A stretch of DNA of 64,000 nt from Rhynchopus sp. YZ270_cl-10 (lineage: Eukaryota > Euglenozoa > Diplonemea > Diplonemida > Diplonemidae), in assembly GCA_964035575.1 (NCBI GenBank), contig OZ037885.1, positions 248,001-312,000 of the forward strand, in the 5' to 3' direction. Positions 1 through 10,871 of this stretch are shown here, one piece after another. Each line of letters opens with the position of its first letter. The stretch's first letter is position 1. Both the position numbers and the translations under genes were made by a program. The notes below the pieces were generated by a model. The model did not search any database and was not told where the DNA came from. It saw only the letters and a program-made list of their open reading frames with translations.

Positions 1-159
1 CCAAGCTGAAAGAGAAATGTCTCGTGCTTTGTGATCAAAACGATAAAAAAAAAACCCCCCCCTTCCTTCTGTGATGAGAAACACACTTCTCAAAGTTTTT
101 TTTTTGTCATCTCTCATTTAAATTTTGTCACCTCATGAAATGAAGGAGGAAATAGAAAC

Positions 160-270
160 AACGCACTTTGAACACACTTTGCGGTTCTAGGGACGAACCG
201 CGCTGCAGAGCCACTCCTCACCAAACAGGTCGAGGTGTGTGCGTTTCACCACAACCTCTCCCATGGGTTT
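160..270 (-). repeat. R6 dispersed repeat, reverse copy
   Basis: Reverse complement of the R6 sequence seen at 15921, 39127 and 58912. It shares the GAGAGGTTGTGG start, a CACCTCGACCTG box and a CAGCGCGGTTCG segment. It is the only clearly reversed copy among the short structured repeats. Confidence 0.75.
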
Positions 271-383
271 TATCGTGTGATGAGTGTTAAGTTTCTATTT
301 CTAACCTTTTTTTTGTTGTTCTGATAAAAATCACTTTTCAGATATTTTATGTTTATCCCCTCCCAAAAAAAAAAAAATATCGG

Positions 384-420
384 TTGATGAGGTTTACATG
401 CCTCTCGTGCACACACATCT
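384..420 (+). repeat. R1 hairpin variant (TGTGC/GCACA type)
   Basis: Variant of R1 in which the inner stem is built from TG(T)GC-like and GCACA halves around the CCTCTCG loop, with an outer GATG/CATC pairing. Comparable copies lie at 13823, 43548, 50015, 52169 and 52899. Confidence 0.6.
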
Positions 421-554
421 AAAAACACACACAAAATAAATCAACCGATCATTCTATTCTCTATTGCCCTCTTTTTTTATCTCTCTTTTTTATCCTATTT
501 TTTGACACTCTAAAATCTATCGTAAATCGGGGAAAAGGATGAAAGAGAAAAGTT

Positions 555-596
555 TATAAGATGAACCTAAGCCTCTCGTTTGCTTAGTCACCTTTT
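555..596 (+). repeat. R1 hairpin repeat
   Basis: TATAAGATGAAC, then CTAAGC, a CTCTCGT-type loop, GCTTAG and TCACCTT. CTAAGC pairs with GCTTAG, and TAAG-TGA pairs with TCA-CTTA outside a two-base bulge. Confidence 0.75.
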
Positions 597-868
597 TAAA
601 AAGATGGATCAAATGACCATGAACCTCTTTCCTCCTCTTTTGGTTGCAAAGAAAGAGACGACTTAAAAGAGATCCTTCTTCAAAACCCACATCTCTCATT
701 GAATTTCAAGACATTTTATTTTTTTTGGCGTTGACAGCTGGGGGGGGATATGGGAAGCTTATATGGGTTTATGTGGTTTCGGTAAACCACCATTTTCTTT
801 TTTTTCTTTGAATTTGAAAAACAAAAAAAAGATCCGCCTTCTCTTTTCTTTTCAAAGTCCTCTTACTC

Positions 869-3800
869 TTACAATTGGTCCAAGTCATCATCGTCTCCCA
901 GACTCCGTGTACTCCACGCTGGTGAGCTGGGGAGTTTTGAGGAGGCTTTGAGAATCGGTTTTAACCCTCTGGTACTCGATGCGGAGACTGTCGGGGAGAT
1001 CCCTGTGCTCAAGCTGCTGGAGTCTCTGAGGAACGCACGGTAAATATGCTTTACGCCCCCTGAAGCGCTCAGACATTCACGCAGGGAGTCGAGCGAGAGC
1101 CCTGCTGTGTTTCCAGTTTCGGAGAGAACCTGCGCAAAGTCATCTGCACTCAACTCACCACCAGAGGTGCGTCGGAGGAGCGAATTGATCTCTGTCAAAC
1201 TCAACGCACCGTCCCCATCCACATCGGACTCTGTGAACATATGAATGAGCATGGCCTCCTCTGTCTTTGTGGCCTCGCTTCTTCGAGAGGTCTCCCCTAC
1301 CGACGACGTCGTCACCAACAGCTGCGCCGCACTCCTTCTCGACGACAATGACACCGGGGCCGGATCCGTCTGTTCATCCTCCTCATCCTCATCCTCCGCT
1401 GAATACCTCTCACTCTGTGGCGTCTCCAACCTTGACACCCCAGGCTCCGGTGTCGTCACTCTCGACGAAGAAACCGACATCGGAACAGGCGATGCAAACT
1501 CCTCTTCCATTTTTTTGCTATAATGCGAAGAATGTGAAGACGACGACGACGCCAACGGACGATGCGATGAGGACGCCAAAGACGATGTCGTTCCGCTTGT
1601 CGCAAAGTCTCTTCTCAACAAATTTGACTGATCCGACTCCTCTCTTACAAGCGGACTGCCTGCAGAGACATTCTCATTTTCAGACACAATCACACCCCCA
1701 TTTGATCCAGATTCAACACCATGATGCGACTGATGCGACTGATGTGAATGATGTGAATGATGCGAATGATGCGAATGATGCGAAGCAAAACCAGAAGACG
1801 CAGTACCTTCATTCAATAAAACATCCGACGGAGGTTGCGAATTTGAAGCAGTATCATGGATTTGCGCAGCGTTTGCAGGGCCTGATGCAGGCTGGGAGGT
1901 GAACCCAGCGGAGGAGACGGTGTGCAGTCTCAGCGCTTCTTCGACTTCACTTTGCAAGGATTCGCCGTCGTACTGCGTTTCTGATCCTGCAGTGGTGGAG
2001 TAAGGGAAATTACCTACTTCTTGAAGGGAGTCGAGGAGGGCAGCTTCTGTCATAGGGGGGCGGTCGTCACCAAAGATAATTGGTCGTGCATCAGAGGCAA
2101 AAGGGACAGATGAAGAGGTGGAGTGGAGGGTCAGAACCTCCTCCTTTTCTGTCATCAAGAGGGAAGCGTGATTCGTATTGACCAGAATCGCCTCGCTTGT
2201 GGTTTTCGATACAACAACACCTTCTTCAGAGCGGGTCAAAAAGAGCTCTGCTTGTAGTGGCGAATCTGGTACCGGAATGGTCATTTCGAAGGCAGCGGAT
2301 TCCTCATCAGTTGTTTCTGGTGGAGGGTCGTTGTATATGGTAACAAGAGGCTGCTGTGGTTTGTGGATTTTCTTCTTCGGAGGGGATGTAGGAACAAAAG
2401 GGGTTCGTACTCGAACCGGAGGAAGTGGTGTTTTTAATAGACGAGACTTCTGCTTTGGTGTGCGTACCCCCCATATTGCTTGGGTTTTGATGGAAGGTGC
2501 AACCAATGGGGTATCGCACAGAGGAGAGCTCACCGCAACTTTCTCTCGTTTAATAGGTGCAGGGCGGTGGCCCCATTCTTGAGAGGGTCCCCAGCGTTTT
2601 GTTGTTGTAGGGGGGTCAACTGCGAGCGGTTTTTTTCTAGCGTGCTTCGGGAGATCCGCATTTGGTGACCTCCATCTGGGGCGTGGTTTTGCAGTACAAC
2701 GTTCCCTCCGTTCCCTCCGCCCCTCTACGAGGGTTACCAATGGATTGGATTCAAGAAGTTTGAGGAGAAAGGGGTTTTCGTTGTTCCGCTCTTCAGGGGT
2801 GCAGCAGTAGACGAGGCTTGCTTCGGGGTGGGTTTTATCGAGGAGGTTGCAACGCATTGTATGGGTCGGTCCGTCCTGCGGAACATCAAATCCAAGAACC
2901 AATGAAGCCTTTGGGAGAAGGTGCGCGCAATGCGATAACGCAGTATCCGTCGCAACCAAAATAGGGAGGCTTCCATTACAAAAAGCGCGAATCGACGCAG
3001 CGCGCGAAGTGTCCACCAAATCGTCATGAATATAAACAGTGTTCCCACACCCCTCCCTCGAAGACGCCTCAACATGCCGTGCGACCAACTCCACCTTCCT
3101 CTTCGTCGCGCACGCTATAATCACCCGCTCCGCTCCCCCCAACGGTGTGCCCGCTATGGTATCCAACACTACCTCCGTTTTTTTGTTCTCATGAATCACG
3201 ATATTATGGTGCTTGGCTTGTCTCTGGTTGTTATTTTCATCCCCTTCCTGCGCGGAGGCGGATTCATCTACGAGATCATATCGCTCACCAAGCAGAGAGG
3301 TGATATCTATATCAGGAGAAGCGGTGTCTAGGCAAGCAAGAACCTGAGTGTCTTCTGGAAGACGTGATCTGATGAATGCTGCATGGCTTGAGAAGGACTC
3401 CTTTGCATGGCGTTGTGAGTAGTTTAACGCAAGGAGACGGACATTGTCGGTTCGGAAAATTTCCTTTGAAAGAAGAGTATGCAAACGCAAAGGTGTCCCG
3501 ACAACGATCAACGAAAAGAGCCGTCTATTCTGTGGCCCTGCCGACGCAAGATTTGTTCTAAGATTCGCAATATTTTCCGACAATTTCGTATTAGAATCGC
3601 CAGAAATAACCAACGATGATAACGCCACATCGCTAAGCCCACCTACCACGCTGTCTTTCAATAGAGTACGGAAATGACGGACCAAAGCTACCACTCTCGC
3701 GTCATCTGCAACACAAACAACAATCTGCACCCCTTTCACACCAAAGTTGACTTGGCTCAACCCCGCCACGGCAATGCACAAACTCCGCCCCGAAGCCTTT

Positions 3801-4885
3801 CCGGATACCGAAACCACATTGTTGCCTTGAAACACCGAACGCAAAGACTTACCCTGCAGCCTCCTTGCACGCTTCAACCCATTCTCTGCGAGAGAATCTA
3901 CTAGCCAGTCTGGGATTTCTTCGATTTCTGCGAATTTTGGGGTCTCATTCGCATTTTCTCTCCGCCTATCCACCTCAGTGGTGGGCCGTGTTGCCGCTGT
4001 TGCAGTCGTTGCGACCTCCGAATGTGTATTAGTATGACTTTCTACATTACTCTCCGTTCTCTGCGGCAACTCGACAACCTCGTCTTCTCTAATCTGATGG
4101 ATTTGTTGCGCATTTTTTGGCTGAACATATTGTGTCCACCATCTCTCCTGCTGAGGGGGGATCCTCGACATAACGTTCTCCCGCAACGCCGCCCCCTCCG
4201 GGCTGAGAGGCTGATACTCCTGCGGGGCCAGAATCGGCGTCACCGTCTGAGAAACCACTCCAGGAAAACCCCCTGCCGTGCCCATCCCAAACACATCAGG
4301 AGGACCCCTCCTTGGCGACACCGAACCTAACATTGAGAAGGTGTGAACCCCATCTGCGAATACTTCCGCTTGAAAGGGAGGCATTTCATTTGGTGAAGGG
4401 GACTGCGTAGGGAGCACAAACGGAACCGATGGATGGATTGCCAGGCTTGGCTCTGCCACTGCTATGGACTGTCTTGCCTCGGTCTGCATTGGTATCGTTG
4501 CTGTGGCAATGCAATCCGCAATTTCAAGGTCAACAGTAGAAGAGATCGCTGCACTTCCTAAATTCGGTTCACACTGCGAACTCACCTTTGGAGGTGATAG
4601 TGTTGTCTGCAACGACTCCACTAACGGCGCCACATTCACAGGAGAAGCTAACGATGGGTAGCCAAAAAATGACATAGGTGGAGGAGGAGGAGGAGGAGGA
4701 CCTGGTGATGCAGCTTGCGACACACCTGAAGCACCCAACGAAGACACAGCACCAGGAGGAGATGACAACGCCTTCGCAACAGGTAAGGTCTCAGGTGAAG
4801 GTGCGTCGAAACTAAAATTTTCCACCTTTGGTGGAGAAAGCAGAGGGCCGCTGTGACGACCGCCTATCCATGTTAGACCTTCCAT
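869..4885 (-). CDS. Degenerate DEAD-box-like helicase fold with C-terminal EF-hand
   Basis: One open frame of 1338 residues. Residues 1-320 are Pro/Ser/Ala-rich and look disordered, with a run of eight prolines at 63-70. Residues about 324-700 follow the layout of the two RecA-like lobes of SF2 DEAD-box helicases, but the catalytic motifs are replaced. The Walker A position reads SGKASGRS (361-368), the DEAD position reads NYSQ (488-491), SAT reads LDT (519-521), and the HRIGRTGR position lacks its arginine pattern. Structural landmarks remain: VVGTPLRLHTLL, ACATKRKVELVARH (591-604) and ILVATDTAL. The rest is mostly low complexity, with a His/Ser tract at about 1033-1055. One canonical EF-hand loop, DVDGDGALSLTE, lies at 1221-1232, followed by a weak second one. 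I infer a non-catalytic helicase-fold protein able to bind calcium. The family assignment rests on motif spacing read by eye. The start is the first ATG of a long frame. Confidence 0.85.
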   Translation of the reverse strand: MEGLTWIGGRHSGPLLSPPKVENFSFDAPSPETLPVAKALSSPPGAVSSLGASGVSQAASPGPPPPPPPPMSFFGYPSLASPVNVAPLVESLQTTLSPPKVSSQCEPNLGSAAISSTVDLEIADCIATATIPMQTEARQSIAVAEPSLAIHPSVPFVLPTQSPSPNEMPPFQAEVFADGVHTFSMLGSVSPRRGPPDVFGMGTAGGFPGVVSQTVTPILAPQEYQPLSPEGAALRENVMSRIPPQQERWWTQYVQPKNAQQIHQIREDEVVELPQRTESNVESHTNTHSEVATTATAATRPTTEVDRRRENANETPKFAEIEEIPDWLVDSLAENGLKRARRLQGKSLRSVFQGNNVVSVSGKASGRSLCIAVAGLSQVNFGVKGVQIVVCVADDARVVALVRHFRTLLKDSVVGGLSDVALSSLVISGDSNTKLSENIANLRTNLASAGPQNRRLFSLIVVGTPLRLHTLLSKEIFRTDNVRLLALNYSQRHAKESFSSHAAFIRSRLPEDTQVLACLDTASPDIDITSLLGERYDLVDESASAQEGDENNNQRQAKHHNIVIHENKKTEVVLDTIAGTPLGGAERVIIACATKRKVELVARHVEASSREGCGNTVYIHDDLVDTSRAASIRAFCNGSLPILVATDTALSHCAHLLPKASLVLGFDVPQDGPTHTMRCNLLDKTHPEASLVYCCTPEERNNENPFLLKLLESNPLVTLVEGRRERRERCTAKPRPRWRSPNADLPKHARKKPLAVDPPTTTKRWGPSQEWGHRPAPIKREKVAVSSPLCDTPLVAPSIKTQAIWGVRTPKQKSRLLKTPLPPVRVRTPFVPTSPPKKKIHKPQQPLVTIYNDPPPETTDEESAAFEMTIPVPDSPLQAELFLTRSEEGVVVSKTTSEAILVNTNHASLLMTEKEEVLTLHSTSSSVPFASDARPIIFGDDRPPMTEAALLDSLQEVGNFPYSTTAGSETQYDGESLQSEVEEALRLHTVSSAGFTSQPASGPANAAQIHDTASNSQPPSDVLLNEGTASSGFASHHSHHSHHSHHSHQSHQSHHGVESGSNGGVIVSENENVSAGSPLVREESDQSNLLRRDFATSGTTSSLASSSHRPLASSSSSHSSHYSKKMEEEFASPVPMSVSSSRVTTPEPGVSRLETPQSERYSAEDEDEEDEQTDPAPVSLSSRRSAAQLLVTTSSVGETSRRSEATKTEEAMLIHMFTESDVDGDGALSLTEINSLLRRTSGGELSADDFAQVLSETGNTAGLSLDSLRECLSASGGVKHIYRAFLRDSSSLSTGISPTVSASSTRGLKPILKASSKLPSSPAWSTRSLGDDDDLDQL

Positions 4886-5472
4886 AGGAATGTTGTGACA
4901 GAAAAATCACAAAACGGAACAGTATTTTTGTGTGTTTTTAAGGGGATTGAAGAAGAGGGAGGGGGGAAACAAAGAAGGCCTCCCTCCTGTGGGTGGTGGT
5001 GATGGTGGTGGGGAGAGAGAGAGGGAGAGGGTGGTGGTGGAGGTTGCGGAGATTGGCTGTAGGGCGGACCGAAGAGGTTCCCCCTGAAAAAAAATTGATT
5101 TTCAAAAATTTGGGTGGAAAGGGCGGGAGCGAGCAAAAAAATAAATGGGTGGGGGTGGTTATCGTTTTAAATCATTCTAACAAACAAAAGGAAATTGCAA
5201 ATAAATAGCTGAACCGGCCTTTTGATGCGCAATACAGCTAAATCTGAGAGCGGAAAGGGAGGAGAAGAAGGGGGTTTGGAACCCCCTTACCCACACCACA
5301 CTTTCCTCTGTCATCCAAAACAAAAACGGAACAAAACAAAAAAACGAGAAACAAAATGGGTCTAATGACGATCTGTCAGATCCCTCTAGGAAAAATAAAG
5401 GTTTTTTTGTCACATGCGCCCGAAGCGTCACTGCGTAACCTTGAATAAAAAATCTACAAAACGCGCAAAACC
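4886..5472. other. Intergenic region, no gene seen
   Basis: Separates two minus-strand genes, so it holds the 5' flank of the helicase-like gene and the 3' flank of the ankyrin gene. It contains a GGTGGTGGT/GAGAGAG purine-rich stretch near 4990-5040 and A-rich tracts. I recognise no repeat family or promoter motif. Confidence 0.6.
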
Positions 5473-7798
5473 TCAAAACGCAAACGACAGATTCTGATGC
5501 GGCTGCCTTGGGGGCGGGGACACCCTACCACGCCCATCACGCACACCTTCGTAGTAACCCCGCTCGCCTCCTGCTACTGAACCTGGGTGCGACGGAGGGG
5601 GTGGTGACGTGCGTGCTGCCGAGAGAGACCTTGCGTGACGAAGACTCGCGAGGACAAGGGTGTCCTGCGTACTGCTGTTGCCACTGCCGCCAGCAAGCTG
5701 TTCAGCTTTGGACAAGATTTTGATGCATTGTTTGGAGGCATTGATTGCTTGGGAGAAGTGCAGTGCGGTGCGACCTGAGGAGTCTCTGGCCAAAGGGTCA
5801 GCTCCGTTGCGCAGAAGAAGCGCGAGACAGCGTTCGCTGGCGGCCTGAGCTGCGACCATGAGCGCAGTGGTACCATCGTCATCACGCACCTCCACATTGG
5901 CACCAACTACAAGCAGTGTGCGGACCACATCTGTATGGGACTCAAGCGCTGCTATCATGAGAGGAGTACTCCCATCACAGTCCCGTGCATTCACATTACA
6001 TCCCGCATCAAGAAGCACCTTTACACAGTTGCAGTGCCCCTTCTGAGAGGATATGTGCAATGCAGTCCAGCCGTCTGCATCTGTTATGGTATGTAATGTT
6101 ATAGATAAGGTTAAGGAGAACCCTAAGGTGGGTAGTCAATTTGGTACATGGTGGGGTGTGTGGGGGTTATGGGGGGAAAATGAAACCCATACCTGCCACC
6201 TCCGGATCTGCTCCCCTGCTGAGCAGTGCCCGTACTGCCGCATCGTCTCCGTTGTGGCAGGCTGCGAGGAGTGGTGTCACACCTTGGTCGTTGAAGGCGT
6301 TCACACCGCCACCACTGCCACCCACCTCCTGCGGTCTAGGTGGAGACACTCTTGCCTGGAAGTAGTCCGGCACAACCTCTGGCGACATGGACACATGAAC
6401 CGGTCTGGGCAGCACAGCTGGCGGTGGTTCCATATCGTATGGTGTGCTCACCACACGAGCACGCTTCTGAATATTCTGCAACGCACCTGAGCGTGTAGGG
6501 GACAGCCGTGACCCGCCTAACGGAGGGGCATGCGGTCTCACCACCGTGCGCACTGTCTGCACCATTGGACTCAAGGGACGGCGGTGGCACCGCGAGCACC
6601 GTGCACTGCAGTTCTCGCACTCCTCGAACACAGCGTCATCGTCGTGCCCGCGACAGCTACTCTTTTTTGTTCTGTGTGCAGTTCTGACCTCCCTTCGCTC
6701 TGGGCTGACCCGACGGGGCTCCTGCGTCTCCTCGCGTGGCATCACAACAGGAGACACAACCTGGGGCACGACCTGCTGTACACAGGGCCCCTTCGCCAGC
6801 ATCCCCTGCAGCTGCGCGACCATATCCTTCTCGAGGTCGGCTATCTCGACCTGAACCTGTTTGCGTTGATCGCTAACCAAATCACGCTCCAAATCTAGCG
6901 ACCCGAGACTGGTGTCAGCATCGTTGGTGGACGCCTTGAGATCGGCCACTTCCCTTGCCACACCTCGGAGTTGCTCTGCCAGCGCGAAGGTGGGTTCCCT
7001 GGGGAGCTGTTGTGGCTGTTGTTGTGATGGGGTCTGCGCGGGTAGTTGCGGTTGCGATTGCGATTGTGGTTGTTGTTGTTGTTGTTGCTGTCTTTGTCCC
7101 GCCAAAAGCTCTGCCCTCAGGCTCTCCATCATGCCTTCCACCTCCTTCCTTGGTACCATATCACTCTTCGCTTCCCGCATCGTATGAACCTGGGGGAGGG
7201 GGTGGGGTGCAGACTGTACAACGGCAGGCGTGATGTGTGGTGCAACAGACTCTATCGACGGTGTGGTGGAACCACCCCGGTTGGTTGCCCCAGGGTGCAC
7301 CTCGAGGCGCTTGAGGCGGTCCTGCACGTCAACCAGCCTCGCGCTCTGCTCTGCCACCAAATCCTGCGACCGTTTGTTCGCCTTCAACATATTCTGGTAC
7401 TGCTGCTGCGACACACTGCTGTTTGACGAGCCTGAGGACCTCCTGCCGTCATGCTGCGGTCCTGGCATGTCAGGGTACTCTTGCATGATGGGGACCGCCA
7501 TTGGACGGGGTGCTTGCGACATCGGAGTGGCATGGGGAGGGAGGACAGGGACGTGGACGTGCTGCACAGCGGTTCCGGTCCCATTAATAAGGTTGCGAGG
7601 CCGTGAGGTGCCGCCTGCAGCAAGGCTGCGCCACGTCTCCGCATCGACCGCGGCTTTGTCCTGCTCTGCACGGTTGCGCTCGAGGTGCGCCTCCACCTCT
7701 GCAAGCTCCTGCTCCAGCAGCTGCACAGAGCTGCTCCGTTCACCAGGGTGCGGGACACCTCCTGGGAAACGCGAGGTGGTCTGTCTATTGTGCACCAT
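5473..7798 (-). CDS. Ankyrin-repeat protein with coiled-coil and Cys-rich knuckle
   Basis: Two exons, 7798-6193 and 6080-5473, give 737 residues when the 112-nt GT-AG intron is removed. Splicing rebuilds a broken ankyrin repeat: the junction reads GADPEVADADGWTALHISS, and without splicing the frame ends soon after GADPEVAG. Residues about 27-60 are a Glu/Leu/Arg-rich likely coiled coil, and about 229-260 is a Gln-rich tract. Near 388-403 lies CENCSARCSRC, with paired cysteines that could bind a metal. Five ankyrin repeats follow (about 498-675, for example GVTPLLAACHNGDDAAVRALL), then a Ser/Pro/Gly-rich tail. Ankyrin repeats usually mediate protein binding. No enzyme domain is visible, so it is probably a scaffold or adaptor. 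The partner is unknown. Confidence 0.88.
6081..6192 (-). other. Spliceosomal intron, 112 nt, in the ankyrin gene
   Basis: On the minus strand the donor is GCAG|GTATGG and the acceptor is ATAACAG|ATGC. It splits a codon after its first base (G|AT, Asp) and falls inside ankyrin repeat 2, which is intact only after splicing. Confidence 0.85.
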
Positions 7799-7893
7799 GG
7801 TACTGCCTCGAGAGGCCTTCTGGATGATGGATTGTGAGGTTATGGGGAGGTGGGGAGAGAGAGAGGGAGGGAGGGGGATAGTGAAGCAAAGAA

Positions 7894-7970
7894 CAGTTGA
7901 AAGAGATGAAGCGCTTCACCGTTCAGTCGGCGGACGCAGGCCTCGATCGAACCCTTAGAGAGCATTTCAT
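7894..7970 (+). repeat. R2 dispersed repeat, diverged copy
   Basis: Shares GTTGAAAG, the CGCTTCACCGTTCA block, CGGCGGACGCAGG and ATCGAACCCTTAGAGAGC with the R2 copies at 15201 and 26316. It lies upstream of the ankyrin gene start, in its 5' flank. Confidence 0.65.
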
Positions 7971-8376
7971 TGGTGTGCGCGAAGTGAGTAAAAGTGACGT
8001 AAGTGATTTCACCGTTGTAAGACACAAATCAAGTCAATTTATTTCACTATCGTGTAGGGAGGGAGAAAAAAATATTAGCAGAGCTCTCGCAAGGGTGGGA
8101 GGACCGAGTGGGTTTTGTAAAAAGATTGGAACACACTGCGTGAAGCACGAAAGAGGGGTTTGCCTGGGGGCAGATAGCAAAGAAAAAAATATAGGTTCCT
8201 TTTTTAATTGGGTATTAGTATACTCGACAAATCACCATTTTTGTCAAAAAAAGCTTCTTTTTTGAGGATAGAATGTTAACATAAAAACGGTTGTCTGAAA
8301 ATAACCCCTCCTCCCTCACATCTTTTGTGTCTCTCATTTGTAAGTTCCTTTAGAAAAAAAAATGGAAAAAAATATA

Positions 8377-8470
8377 CAGTAGGACAAGTAATATTGGTGA
8401 CCAAAAAAGTCGCCAATTGCGCCTTAAAATCCGCCAATATTCTTTGGTCGCCAAGTTTTTTGTCTTACTG
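8377..8470. mobile_element. Short TA-flanked MITE, 94 bp
   Basis: Begins CAGTAGGACAA and ends with the imperfect inverse TTGTCTTACTG, flanked on each side by TA. A second inner pair (GGTGACCAAA and TTTGGTCGCC) extends the fold. TA duplication with CAGT termini is typical of Tc1/mariner-type non-autonomous elements. Confidence 0.7.
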
Positions 8471-8678
8471 TAAAGGGGGTAATAGAGACCAATTTTTTTT
8501 TTTATTTTTCGGGGGAGAGGTGGAGCACAAGGGGGTAAGGGGGAGACGGTAAGACCGACGAGCGCGTCTTTTCATTTCCAGACGTATTGCATACTCGTAC
8601 AAAAGAAAAATAGTTTATGATGTTGGCTGAAGGGGGCTGATTCGCACTTTTTGCGCCCTCCCATTGATCCACACCAGC

Positions 8679-8720
8679 TTATAAGATGAACCTGAGCCTC
8701 TCGGTGATTAGGTTACCTCA
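8679..8720 (+). repeat. R1 hairpin repeat, diverged
   Basis: TTATAAGATGAACCTGAGC, loop CTCTCG, then GATTAGGTTACC. The stem pairs imperfectly. Confidence 0.65.
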
Positions 8721-8824
8721 AAAAATAGCAGATACTTTTTCCAACTTCTGTGAAGGAGAGAGAGAGAGAAGAACGACGAACAGAACAGCGAGAAAAGAAA
8801 AGAATAGAATTGGCGGAAATAAAA

Positions 8825-8887
8825 AAGTGAAGTTGATAGGTGCAAAACGCCTCTGGGACACGCAGGCAACTGACACCTCCGCAGATA
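8825..8887 (+). repeat. R2 dispersed repeat, short form
   Basis: GTGAAGTTGATAGG, then AACGCCTCTGGGAC, ACGCAGGCAACTGACAC and CTCCGC, like the R2 copies at 57211 and 60504 but without the ATCGAACC end. Confidence 0.6.
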
Positions 8888-10871
8888 AAAAGGCAGCGTA
8901 CCGTTCCAACCAAACCGGTTTTTTTTTTTTTGCGTAGTCGCCCTCACCGAAAAATATCAGTGCCCAATGTTACCAAAAAAAGCGACCTTTGTTTTGATTT
9001 CTGAATGGAAGCAGAGAGGAGGGACCAGATATAGTGACAGTGCAAAAAGGCCTTCTGTGATAGAAGGGCATTGAAGCGGGGGGGTAAGGAAGAAATGTGA
9101 AAGAAATATTTTAATGCTCTGGGATGCCACAGGGTTTCCGATGGCTAGGTTGAGGGGGAAAAAAAAAGCTTCAACCCAAACACAGGTTTCCTGATAAGCG
9201 GAACCCCTGGAGATGCAGGCCCAGAAGAAGAGAGGGTTGTGCAGAATGAAGCTAAGTTACACGTATTTAGTTCACCTTTTGAATATAAGCTTGGAGATAC
9301 AAAACACACGCACATCTCCCCCTTGGAGATTAAGGCGCGTTTGTGAGTGTTTCAAAAAACAAAACCAAAAAAAAAATGGGTAGTTCCAAAGAACAAAAGC
9401 ACTGCCATAGGGGGAGGGGGGGCTTAAGTTGCGCACGGTGGACCAATCAGGGGGACTACAAGTGAAAATACTAGTCGTAAAACGACTATGTGCTAGTGTG
9501 ACTGGAGTGGAATACTAGTCGTAAAACATTAGTCATTTGGACAAGTAACATCACTACTACTCCCCCCTGACTACCCCGTAGTGTGTGTGTGTGTTTGATA
9601 ACAGATTTAGAGTGGGTAACGCCTGAACGGAGTATACCCCACTCACCGTGTGTGTGTGAGGTTAGATGACCCAAAGTCTCCAGGAAAATCGCTTTGAAAA
9701 AAAAGAATGGGGGGGGGGAAAAAATACGCAAGATAACAAAATGTTGTGCAAAAAAAAAGACCTCCGTGGACGAAGCCCCCCCTGCTCCCCACTCCTTAAC
9801 GAATCCACCGCAACCCTCACTGCCTCCAACCATCTTGGGGGTGAATAGCCATATTTCCTCACGCACCGTTCCACACGGGGCAGTGAAAAGAGTATTTGTG
9901 TTCAGAGAGGTCGGTGTGCTGGGTAGGGAGTGAACAAGATGCTGAGTAGTGAAACAACATTGATCAGCCGGACTACGTGTCAACACTAAAGAAGGGGGGG
10001 AAAAAAGTAGAGTTGAAATACAAAGCCCTCATCCTGACAGTGTACCTACCTCAAAAAAGAATAGAATCTGTGAATAAAAAGAAGAAAAACAATCGTTTCC
10101 TTTTTATCGTTCAAATTTTGTTGTGTTTTTTTCCGCTGTGAATGTGGTAAAACAAATACTGCATGGAAAAAATTAACAAGCCCTTTCCGTCAATCCTATC
10201 AGTTATTGCCAATGCTTGGTATGTGAAAGAAAACGACCACCACCCCCAATCCCCATCCCGCTTTCGAAAAGAAAAGAAAAAAAAACCAACCTTTCATTTG
10301 TTCGGATTCATGAGTTGCATTTAGGTGACAAATAATTAGGTTCAAGACAAAAAAAAAAAAGTAGGATCGGGGTAGGTAAAGTTGCTTTCGTTGATTGCAC
10401 AAATCCTCCTGTTTGAGGGATGATTTGGCGACCGTACCCCGGTAATACTATTTCTCCTTTACAGCAAGCTTCGTAGGAATAACAAAAAAAATATCACGTT
10501 GCCATCCCACCCACCTCAATCCTCTAATCAAGAAAAACACATCTCAAAAAAAACCCCCCAAAAGGTAACGTTGTCACAGAACAATTTGTTGTTCAGTCAG
10601 AAAAACCTCCCGCCCCAACCCCTCACCCCCCCCTTCCATTATTTATATAGCTTTTATACAGCACTTTTTCTCCAGCGCCGTACCTAATTCTGAAAAATAG
10701 GTCCAATTTTGGGGGTTTTTTTTTCTCAAAAATCCCAGAAAATTCCCTGGAATGGGCTAAGTATTTTTTTTTTACCCTCCCGGAACCCCTGCTTTTCTGC
10801 CCCCTTCTCATTCTCACATTCCCCCCCCTCCCCCCTTTTCCATTTATCCCCACAAAAACCTACCTTTTTTT
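8888..10871. other. Intergenic region, homopolymer-rich, no gene seen
   Basis: Nearly 2 kb with many A, T, C and G runs. A (GT)n run lies near 9582-9596. TACTAGTCGTAAAAC occurs twice (near 9470 and 9513). An R10 copy lies at 10012-10050. None of the open frames has recognisable protein features, and no gene is called. Confidence 0.55.
10012..10050 (+). repeat. R10 short repeat
   Basis: GTTGAAATACAAAGCCCTC followed by ACAGTGTACCTA. The same string recurs near 20700, 26560 and 55183. Confidence 0.6.

Larger units (their letters stand above)
1..868. other. Intergenic region downstream of the helicase-like gene
   Basis: I see no gene here. The stretch is rich in A and T homopolymers and holds a reverse-orientation R6 copy, an R1 variant and an R1 copy, listed separately. 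On the minus strand an AATAAA hexamer (plus-strand 715-720) lies about 150 nt past the stop codon of the gene ending at 869 and could be its polyadenylation signal; this is inference only. Confidence 0.6.

Noticed and set aside
1267-1902. Plus-strand open frame of 211 codons opposite the helicase-like gene
   Set aside because: It is antisense to a gene with clear domains, and its His/Asp-rich repeats are mirror images of the low-complexity His/Ser tract.
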